NCBI GenBank assembly: GCA_013519935.1
Contig: JACDUA010000040.1
Location: forward strand, 1 to 38,789
Source of the DNA: Ectothiorhodospiraceae bacterium WFHF3C12
GTDB lineage: Bacteria > Pseudomonadota > Gammaproteobacteria > Nitrococcales > Nitrococcaceae
Length of the DNA stretch: 38,789 nucleotides
Direction: 5' to 3'
Shown here: positions 33,266 through 38,789 of the stretch, piece after piece
Position numbering within the stretch: the first letter of the stretch is position 1
Layout of the letters: each line of letters begins with the position of its first letter
The notes under the pieces: model-generated
Told to the model about the DNA's origin: nothing
Databases searched by the model: none
What the model saw: the letters and a program-made list of their open reading frames with translations, nothing else
Translations under genes and position numbers: made by a program

Positions 33266-33337
33266 TTTCCCCCCTTAGCTGTGGTGAATGGCGGGGGGTC
33301 TCAGGCAGGAACCATGCCGCGCGGGGTCCGCTCGGCG

Positions 33338-33365
33338 ATTTTACATAATATACATTATACGCAGT
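33338..33365 (-). other. attR: dif-like XerCD site, right prophage junction
   Basis: XerD-side arm ATTTTACATAA (33338-33348), one base off consensus and likely phage-derived. Centre TATACA (33349-33354). XerC-side arm TTATACGCAGT (33355-33365), close to consensus and likely chromosomal. Combining the outer arms of both junctions restores a near-perfect chromosomal dif. Confidence 0.9.
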
Positions 33366-33423
33366 TCGAGTGACTGAGGGGCCGTCACGGCTTTCCCGGG
33401 CGGGCCCCTTGCGGCCTGTCAAG

Positions 33424-33437
33424 TTGACCTCTGTCAC
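33424..33437 (+). promoter_or_regulatory. FNR box upstream of usp
   Basis: TTGAC-CTCT-GTCAC (33424-33437), 67 bp before the usp start codon and 58 bp beyond attR, thus chromosomal. No convincing -10 is seen at the class II distance, so activation geometry is unclear. Confidence 0.45.
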
Positions 33438-33504
33438 TATGGCTGGGACGAACCTCAGGCACGTTGTTGAGAGCTTCGACGTAAATGCACTCAGAGGTTG
33501 CGAT

Positions 33505-34029
33505 ATGCTCCAGCGTATCCTCGCGGCCACCGACGGCTCCGAGAACGCCGAGCGCGCCGTTCACCTGGCCGCAGAGATCGCCCGTCGCTTCGAGGCGACC
33601 CTGCTTGTCGCCCATGTGCTGGTCGAGCGCCCATCGGCCGATGAGATCGGAAGCATGAGCACACTGATGCGCGAGCTCGGCCACATGCCGTTCGCGCCGC
33701 TTCACATGGACGATTTGATCCAGAGTCTCGCCAGGCGCGACGGTCACGGTGCGATCAGGGATCCCGCCGATGCGATCAGGGCCGTCGCGGATCACCATCT
33801 CTCCCACGCCCAGCAGCTGGCGCGGGATACCGGTGTCCGGCATGTGGAGACCCGGCTGCTTGAGGGCGCCCCGCCGGCCAACCAGCTGGTCCGTGCCGCG
33901 GAGGCTGAGCGCTGCGATCTGATCGTCATCGGCAATCGTGGTCTCGGTGCCATCAAGAGCCTCTTCATTGGCAGCGTGTCCCGCAGGGTAACGGAGCACG
34001 CCGGAACCAGTTGCCTGACCGCCCGTTAG
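33505..34029 (+). CDS. Universal stress protein with ATP-binding motif
   Basis: A 174-residue UspA-family protein. The start at 33505 (MLQRILAATDGSENAERAV) follows AGAGG with 7-nt spacing; the frame is open further upstream but would run over the FNR box. The pocket Asp is in ATDGS. The C-terminal ATP motif is complete, GNRGLGAIKSLFIGS (G-x2-G-x9-G-S), unlike the other two Usp proteins of the window. A helical insertion of about 45 residues (about 50-95) separates the second strand from the rest. An FNR box lies upstream, consistent with anaerobic usp genes in other gammaproteobacteria. Confidence 0.9.
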   Translation: MLQRILAATDGSENAERAVHLAAEIARRFEATLLVAHVLVERPSADEIGSMSTLMRELGHMPFAPLHMDDLIQSLARRDGHGAIRDPADAIRAVADHHLSHAQQLARDTGVRHVETRLLEGAPPANQLVRAAEAERCDLIVIGNRGLGAIKSLFIGSVSRRVTEHAGTSCLTAR

Positions 34030-34123
34030 CCATCGCGCAGGTCTCTACCGGACCGCCCTGTGCGGCCCGCGCAGCCCGTGGAAGTCACGTGGCGGACACG
34101 CTGAAGGATCAGGGAGATGACCC

Positions 34124-34330
34124 ATGACACCCGATAGTGAGACCAAGGAGTCCGGTACCGAGGTTGCGCAGGAGCCCCGTTACCAGGCCACGGCGCGGAG
34201 GCGCCGCCCGAGCTCGGAGCTTGGGCTGGATTCCGTGCACAAGCTGTTCGACGAGATGTTCGGAGAGGATACTGAGCAGATGCCGTCGTCGCCGGACAAT
34301 AATGGGCCGGCTTCCGATGATGCGACCTGA
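34124..34330 (+). CDS. Small acidic protein of unknown function
   Basis: A 68-residue hydrophilic protein. The ATG follows GGGAGATGA. A basic patch [13 protein letters not shown] is followed by an acidic helix ([14 protein letters not shown]) and a Ser/Asp/Asn-rich tail, so most of the chain is probably disordered. It lies 94 bp after usp and 45 bp before the ATP-grasp gene, on the same strand. Family not recognised; codon use and the ribosome site support a real gene. Confidence 0.55.
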
Positions 34331-34375
34331 CGGGTCACCCGCCGCAATACACGCAGCATCGGAGAGATGTAAATC

Positions 34376-35689
34376 ATGGCAACGAAGAACATCTTCGTAA
34401 TCGGCCTGGACGAATTCAACCGATCACACCTGGAGCGGATCAGGGGCGCGTCGCAATACCGCTTCCACGGCCTGCTTCCCCTGGAGACAGCTGTCCATGC
34501 GGAGAATTACGACGTCGACGCCCTCCTCGCGGAGGCCCGTTCCGAGCTCGAGGGCTTTGCCGGCAGCGTGGACGCGATTGTCAGCTATTGGGACTTCCCC
34601 AGCAGCGCCATGGTGCCGATCCTGCGCCAATGGATGGGACTGCCCTCGCCATCCCTGGAGTCGGTGCTCATGTGCGAGCACAAGTACTGGAGCCGGGTCG
34701 AACAGACGCGGGCCGTGCCTGAACACGTGCCGGCGTTCGCGGCGTTCAACCCTTTCGATGCCGACCCGTTGGCGCAGATCGATCTCCCGTACCCCTTCTG
34801 GATCAAGCCGGTCAAGGCGCACTCCTCGCAGCTTGGCTTTCACATAGCCGGCCGGGCGGACTTCGAGGCCGCCCTGCCCGTTATCCGCGACGGCATCGGC
34901 CGTTTGGCGACGCCCTTCGATACCGTCCTCCGCTACGCCGACGTACCGGCGGAAATCGCACCCATCGGCGGTCACTACTGCCTCGCCGAGGCCATCATTT
35001 CCGAGGGACTCCAGTGCACGCTGGAAGGCTACGTCCAGAATGGGCGCACGCACGTCTACGGCGTCGTGGACTCCCTGCGCAAGGGAAAGTACGGCTCCTG
35101 CTTCACCCGCTATGTGTACCCGTCCGATCTTCCGTCGGACGTGACCGACCGGATGAAGGCGATAACGGGGCGGTTTTTCGAGCACATCGGTTTCGATCAG
35201 GCGACCTTCAACATCGAGTTCTTCTACGACTCCGATCGCGACGAGATCAAGCTGCTGGAGATCAACCCGCGTATCTCGAAGTCGCATTCGCCGCTATTCG
35301 AGCTGGTGGACGGCGCCTCCCATCAACAGGTCATGGTGGAGGTGGCCCTGGGGAAGGACCCCGGTTTTCCCGAACGGGAAGGCCGCTATCCGATGGCCGC
35401 GAAGTTCATGACCCGCGTCTACCAGGACGCGCGGGTCGTGGCGGTGCCGTCCGAGGCCGATATTGCCGCCGCGCACAGCAGCGTACCGGGCACGGAGATC
35501 GAGCTGGGTGTGGAGGCCGGGCAGCACCTCTCGGAGCTTTTGCACCAGGACCCCTATTCCTATGAGGTCGCGGTGATCTTCATTGGCGGTGAGCGCGAGG
35601 CCGATCTGGAAGACAAGTACCGGCGTTGCATTGGCATGCTGCCGTTCGAGTTCGACCCGCCCATCGAGGACGATCTCTATCTTGCCTGA
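34376..35689 (+). CDS. ATP-grasp domain protein
   Basis: A 437-residue cytoplasmic protein of the ATP-grasp superfamily, which ligates a carboxylate to an amine via an acyl phosphate. The N-terminal pre-ATP-grasp Rossmann part starts NIFVIGLDEFN. PFWIKPVKAHSSQLGFHI supplies the ATP-binding Lys. CLAEAIISEGLQCTLEGYV is the following strand, and NIEFFYDSDRDEIKLLEINPRISKS carries the Mg-binding Glu and Asn. A C-terminal domain of about 100 residues follows. GGAGAGATG precedes the ATG. The substrate is unknown; an amide- or peptide-bond-forming role is the family expectation. It is convergent with the metallo-hydrolase. Confidence 0.82.
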   Translation: MATKNIFVIGLDEFNRSHLERIRGASQYRFHGLLPLETAVHAENYDVDALLAEARSELEGFAGSVDAIVSYWDFPSSAMVPILRQWMGLPSPSLESVLMCEHKYWSRVEQTRAVPEHVPAFAAFNPFDADPLAQIDLPYPFWIKPVKAHSSQLGFHIAGRADFEAALPVIRDGIGRLATPFDTVLRYADVPAEIAPIGGHYCLAEAIISEGLQCTLEGYVQNGRTHVYGVVDSLRKGKYGSCFTRYVYPSDLPSDVTDRMKAITGRFFEHIGFDQATFNIEFFYDSDRDEIKLLEINPRISKSHSPLFELVDGASHQQVMVEVALGKDPGFPEREGRYPMAAKFMTRVYQDARVVAVPSEADIAAAHSSVPGTEIELGVEAGQHLSELLHQDPYSYEVAVIFIGGEREADLEDKYRRCIGMLPFEFDPPIEDDLYLA

Positions 35690-35751
35690 GAGCGGTCAGA
35701 ACAGGCGCATCGCCATATGGTTGCTTGATGTCCATTGTCATGACGAGACCA

Positions 35752-35779
35752 CAATAATCTGATTGTGCAACGATTATTG
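35752..35779. terminator. AT-rich inverted repeat between convergent genes
   Basis: CAATAATC (35752-35759) and GATTATTG (35772-35779), perfect 8-bp repeat with a 12-nt spacer, just before the metallo-hydrolase stop. It is unusually AT-rich for this window. Possible weak terminator or protein-binding site. Confidence 0.35.
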
Positions 35780-35781
35780 CG

Positions 35782-37137
35782 CTAAAGATCGATAACTTCA
35801 CCCAGCTCGGCGACGGTTGCCGTCCAGCCGAAGCGGTCGTGAAGATACCTGCGGAAGGCGTCCGCCGCCGCCGGCTCGCCATGAGTGACGTAAACCTTCG
35901 GGTGAAGATCGCTCCGCGCCAGCCAGTCGCCGATCTCCCGGTAGTCCGCGTGGGCCGACAGGCCGTCGAGGACATCCACCTCGGCGCGGATCCGGTGATA
36001 ACTGCCGAAGAACTTCAGGTGATCCGCCCCGTCCATCAGCGTCCGCCCGCGCGTCCCCTCGGCCTGGTAGCCGCAGAGCAGGATCGTGTTCCTGTGGTGA
36101 TCGCCGAAGGCCTGCAGGTGGTGCAGGATACGCCCGCCGGTCAGCATGCCGCTGGCGGAGACGATGATCATCGGGCCGCGGCGCATGTTGAGCCGCTTGG
36201 ACTGCTCCACGGTCTGGACGAAGGTGACGTCTTCGTTGACCGCCTCGCACTCGGCCTCGCTCAAGCGGTGCTCGTCGGCGTGGTTCCAGAATATCTCGGT
36301 GGCGCTGTTGGCCATGGGGCTGTTCAGGAAGATGGGCATGCGCGGGATCGCGTCCCGGCGGCGCAGGCTGCTCAACAGGTACAGCAGGGTCTGCGCGCGG
36401 CCCACGGCGAACGCCGGAATCAGTAGCACCCCGCCCCGCTCGGCGGTGCGCCTGACCACCTCGCCGAGTTGCTCCTCCACGGCGATGCCCGGGTGCCGGC
36501 GATCGCCGTAGGTGGATTCGGCGATCAGATAATCGGTGTCCGGCAGCGTCTCGGGGGCCTTCATGACGGGATCGTCCGGCCGGCCCACGTCGCCGCTGAA
36601 ACAGATGCGGCGGCCCCCGACCTCCACTTCGATACTGGACGCGCCGATGATATGACCCGCACGCCGCCAGGTGAGCCGCATGGGGCCCACCTCGGTCCGT
36701 TCATGGAAAGCCACGTCGCGGAAGCTGTGCAACGCCCGCCTGCCCTCTTCTTCCGTATACAACGGCAACGCCGGCGTGTGCTTGGAGTAGCCCCGGCGGT
36801 TGGCCAGCTTCGCCTCCTCCTCCTGCAGGTGGCCGCTGTCGGGGAGAAGCACGCCGCAAAGGTCCCGCGTGCCGGCCGTGGCGTACACCGGGCCGGCATA
36901 GCCCTGCTTAATCAGCCGCGGCAGATAGCCGGAGTGATCGATATGGGCATGGGTCAGGGCCACGGCATTGATGGTCTTGGGTTCGACGGGAAACGCCTGC
37001 CAGTTGCGCTCGCGCAGGCGCTTGACGCCCTGGAACAGGCCGCAGTCGATGAGCAGCCGGAAGCCGTCGTATTCGAGGAGGTAGCGCGAGCCCGTCACCG
37101 TGCCCGCGGCCCCGAGGAAGTGCAGTTTCGGTTTCAT
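35782..37137 (-). CDS. MBL-fold beta-CASP metallo-hydrolase (RNase-like)
   Basis: A 451-residue protein of the metallo-beta-lactamase RNA-metabolising group (COG1236-like). Zinc motif HAHIDH (63-68) follows the N-terminal LHFLGAAGTVTGS. A beta-CASP domain (SPMANSATEIFWNH region) is followed by the C-terminal RMMBL part (GLSAHADYREIGDWL, VYVTHGEPAAADAF). Such enzymes act as RNA endonucleases or 5' exonucleases, though bacterial short forms are poorly studied. GGAGG is about 12 nt before the ATG, rather far. An FNR-like sequence overlaps the upstream gene end. It is probably part of the stress cluster. Confidence 0.88.
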   Translation of the reverse strand: MKPKLHFLGAAGTVTGSRYLLEYDGFRLLIDCGLFQGVKRLRERNWQAFPVEPKTINAVALTHAHIDHSGYLPRLIKQGYAGPVYATAGTRDLCGVLLPDSGHLQEEEAKLANRRGYSKHTPALPLYTEEEGRRALHSFRDVAFHERTEVGPMRLTWRRAGHIIGASSIEVEVGGRRICFSGDVGRPDDPVMKAPETLPDTDYLIAESTYGDRRHPGIAVEEQLGEVVRRTAERGGVLLIPAFAVGRAQTLLYLLSSLRRRDAIPRMPIFLNSPMANSATEIFWNHADEHRLSEAECEAVNEDVTFVQTVEQSKRLNMRRGPMIIVSASGMLTGGRILHHLQAFGDHHRNTILLCGYQAEGTRGRTLMDGADHLKFFGSYHRIRAEVDVLDGLSAHADYREIGDWLARSDLHPKVYVTHGEPAAADAFRRYLHDRFGWTATVAELGEVIDL

Positions 37138-37172
37138 GCCCCGAGTCTACCTCCGGCGGCCGGCGGTGCCTG

Positions 37173-37186
37173 GTGATTCAGATCAT
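37173..37186 (-). promoter_or_regulatory. FNR-like sequence upstream of the metallo-hydrolase
   Basis: GTGAT-TCAG-ATCAT has the palindromic TGAT-N4-ATCA core (37174-37185). It overlaps the stop codon of the HMG-CoA lyase gene. A class II start would fall at or beyond the start codon, conflicting with the ribosome site, so the geometry is doubtful. Confidence 0.3.
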
Positions 37187-38109
37187 CCCGCGGTGCGCGC
37201 CTTGCGCTCCGCGCTGGCCTGCAATGCCTGGGCCACCTTTGAGACCGGCGCCCGTCCGAGGGCGTCGCAGATATAGCGCCCGGCGCCGGATACCGCCTCC
37301 AAGTCCACGCCCGTGCCGATGCCCATGCCGTCGAGCATGTAGAGCACATCCTCGGTGGCGACATTGCCCGCCGCCCCGGGGGCGTAGGGGCAACCGCCCA
37401 ACCCCGCCACCGCGCTGTCGATGGTGGCCACGCCCTGCTCCAGCACGGCGAAAAGGTTGGCCAGGGCCTGGCCGTAGGTGTCGTGGAAATGCGCGGCGAG
37501 CGAGGCCAGCGGAACGCGCGCGGCGACCGCTTGAACCATGGCCCGCGCCTTCAGCGGCGTACCCACGCCGATGGTGTCGCCCAGGGAGATCTCGTAGCAG
37601 CCCATCTCGAACAGCGACGCCGCCACGCCAGCCACGGCGTCGGGATCGATTGCACCCTCGTAGGGGCAGCCGAGCACGCAGGAGACGTAGCCCCGCACCG
37701 GCACGCCTCGTTCGCGTGCCGCCTCCACCACGGGCCGGAATCGCTCCAGGCTCTCCGCGATGCTGCAGTTTATATTGCGGCGGGAGAACGACTCGGAGGC
37801 CGCGCCGAATACGGCGACCTCCTCGGCACCGGCCTCCATGGCCGCTTCGAAACCTTTCATGTTGGGCGTCAGCACCGGGTAGCTCGTGCCCGCCCGCCGC
37901 CGGATGCCGCGCACCACGCCGTCGCTGCCGGCCATTTGCGGCACCCATTTCGGGGAAACGAAGGCGCCGGCCTCGACTGCAGGCAGCCCCGCGGCCGCCA
38001 GGCGCTCGATGAGCTCGATCTTCACCTCGGCGGGCACGGCCTCGGGCTCGTTCTGCAGCCCGTCGCGCGGGCCCACCTCGACGATCTTCACATGCTGCGG
38101 CAATGCCAT
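37183..38109 (-). CDS. mvaB: Hydroxymethylglutaryl-CoA lyase
   Basis: A 308-residue HMG-CoA lyase, a TIM barrel that splits HMG-CoA into acetoacetate and acetyl-CoA, the last step of leucine degradation. It starts [15 protein letters not shown], the substrate/metal Arg-Asp motif of the DRE-TIM family. The metal His residues lie in [10 protein letters not shown], and the signature Cys in [22 protein letters not shown] 38109 is preferred over GTG 38112 because GGAGG is spaced 8 nt. It follows the carboxylase subunit gene by 27 bp on the same strand, as in liu operons. Confidence 0.93.
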   Translation of the reverse strand: MALPQHVKIVEVGPRDGLQNEPEAVPAEVKIELIERLAAAGLPAVEAGAFVSPKWVPQMAGSDGVVRGIRRRAGTSYPVLTPNMKGFEAAMEAGAEEVAVFGAASESFSRRNINCSIAESLERFRPVVEAARERGVPVRGYVSCVLGCPYEGAIDPDAVAGVAASLFEMGCYEISLGDTIGVGTPLKARAMVQAVAARVPLASLAAHFHDTYGQALANLFAVLEQGVATIDSAVAGLGGCPYAPGAAGNVATEDVLYMLDGMGIGTGVDLEAVSGAGRYICDALGRAPVSKVAQALQASAERKARTAG

Positions 38110-38136
38110 CACACCGCCCTCCAGTATCCCGCGTGG

Positions 38137-38789
38137 CTAGGCGTCGCCCTTTTCGGCGGCTTCCGCCTCCGTGCTGGTGGCTATCGTGAGCAGCTCCTGC
38201 CCCTCTTCCACCTGATCGTTGACCTTGTAGTTCACGGCTTCGACCACCCCGTCGGCGGGCGCCGAGATGGTCAGCTCCATCTTCATCGCCGTCAGTACCA
38301 TCAGGGTCTCCCCTTCCCGCACGCTCTGCCCTGGGCTCACGAGCACCTGGATCACCTGCCCCGGCATGGGCGCGGTCAGACTGCCCTCGCGGACCTCGTC
38401 CTCCATGCCGGCCGTGAGCGGGTCGTGGAGCGTCAGCCGGTACAGCGAACCGCCGTCGATGATGTTGATCTCCGCCCCGCGCGCGACTGCATCCACCGTG
38501 AAGCGCATGCCGTCGAGCTCGACGCGGTAGCTGTCGCCCTCCAGGCGGCGGGCCGCCGCCCTGACGGTCCCCTCCGGCAGCTCCAGCAGAAAATGACCGG
38601 CCCGATAGTGGGCCACCACGGTAATGTCGCGCTCGCCGTCACGCAGATGCAACGTGTGGTGGTTGTCGTCGTTCATGACCCACCCACTGGTGGACCACCA
38701 CGGGGAGTACGGATCGCCGGAGAGCCCGGCGGCGCTGGCGGCGGCCTCGTCGACGCGCAGCAGCTCGGCCAGGCAGGCGGCCGCGAGCA
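38137..38789 (-). CDS. mccA: Methylcrotonyl-CoA carboxylase biotin subunit, C-terminal part
   Basis: The frame stays open to the window edge, so this is the 3' end of a longer gene rather than a gene starting at the internal ATG 38676. Upstream in-frame residues (DPYSPWWSTSGWVMN) are typical of acyl-CoA carboxylase alpha subunits just before the BT domain. The biotin carboxyl carrier domain ends the protein, with the biotinylated Lys in TAMKMEL. The neighbouring HMG-CoA lyase indicates methylcrotonyl-CoA carboxylase (leucine degradation) rather than the propionyl or geranyl enzymes. The biotin carboxylase domain lies outside the window. Confidence 0.85.
   Translation of the reverse strand, partial: LAAACLAELLRVDEAAASAAGLSGDPYSPWWSTSGWVMNDDNHHTLHLRDGERDITVVAHYRAGHFLLELPEGTVRAAARRLEGDSYRVELDGMRFTVDAVARGAEINIIDGGSLYRLTLHDPLTAGMEDEVREGSLTAPMPGQVIQVLVSPGQSVREGETLMVLTAMKMELTISAPADGVVEAVNYKVNDQVEEGQELLTIATSTEAEAAEKGDA

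Larger units (their letters stand above)
26891..33365 (+). mobile_element. Filamentous (inovirus) prophage integrated at dif
   Basis: The element is bounded by two dif-like sites 6,447 bp apart, which is the predicted phage genome size. Gene order on the plus strand is small ORF, replication protein (II/X type), ssDNA-binding protein, 58-aa membrane protein, leaderless coat protein, terminator, pIII-like adhesin, pVI-like protein, Zot (pI) and a fatty-acid-hydroxylase-like protein. Two regulator genes on the minus strand sit at the outer ends. There is no integrase, so host XerC/XerD must integrate it. There is no secretin (pIV), so a host secretin would be used for export. All structural genes appear intact. 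Confidence 0.93.

Noticed and set aside
35752..35779. AT-rich inverted repeat as a further dif-like or FNR site
   Set aside because: Spacing and half-sites (CAATAATC/GATTATTG) match neither consensus; kept only as a weak terminator candidate.
38137..38676. Stand-alone 179-residue biotin carrier protein starting at the internal ATG
   Set aside because: The frame continues upstream to the window edge with residues typical of the carboxylase subunit, so it is a partial gene.

Overview
The window reads as chromosomal DNA of a GC-rich gammaproteobacterium, probably a moderate halophile of the Chromatiales/Ectothiorhodospiraceae type. This is inferred from the gene content: a BCCT osmolyte transporter paired with a UspA-type protein, an Fe-S FNR regulator, leucine-catabolism genes and a dif site very close to the enterobacterial consensus. 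No rRNA, tRNA or CRISPR was seen.

Layout. 1-5.9 kb: metabolic genes (end of an alpha/beta hydrolase, an SDR, a divergent glutamate-dehydrogenase-like enzyme, a U32-like TIM-barrel protein, a DapA-family lyase, a CapA-like phosphatase). 6.0-12.7 kb: stress genes (HPF fused to a cold-shock domain, PhaC-like hydrolase, FtsH, a cNMP/CBS/DUF294 protein with its DnaQ-like exonuclease). 12.7-14.9 kb: BCCT transporter and Usp. 15.4-23 kb: signalling (CheB-CheR-PAS, PAS-GGDEF-EAL, FNR, and a convergent 7TMR-DISM diguanylate cyclase). 23.4-26.6 kb: a small helical protein, PolX and a Usp. 26.9-33.4 kb: a complete filamentous prophage. 33.4-37.1 kb: Usp, a small acidic protein, an ATP-grasp protein and a beta-CASP metallo-hydrolase. 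37.2 kb to the end: leucine degradation (HMG-CoA lyase and the biotinylated subunit of methylcrotonyl-CoA carboxylase).

Two themes link the window. First, the FNR protein (four cluster cysteines and the E-SR recognition helix) sits among FNR-type boxes, TTGA(C/T)-N4-(G/A)TCA(A/C/T). Several of these lie exactly 32 bp, centre to centre, from a -10-like hexamer, which is the class II (-41.5) geometry. They precede the HPF fusion, ftsH, the GGDEF-EAL/fnr operon, polX, the small helical protein and two usp genes, so the region looks like an oxygen-responsive stress and dormancy regulon.

Second, the prophage lies between two dif-like sites. The chromosomal dif and the phage attP can be reconstructed from the two junctions, and KOPS-like octamers on both sides point towards it, so the window spans the replication terminus. 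The prophage (6,447 bp) has a Pf3/Zot-type gene order plus three unusual parts: a structured leader with promoter, phased operators and a strong terminator (candidate regulatory RNA); a membrane fatty-acid-hydroxylase-like gene translationally coupled to zot; and a repressor gene running through attP. Because of the last, integration changes the repressor's C-terminus and separates it from a second regulator gene that lies immediately downstream in the circular phage.
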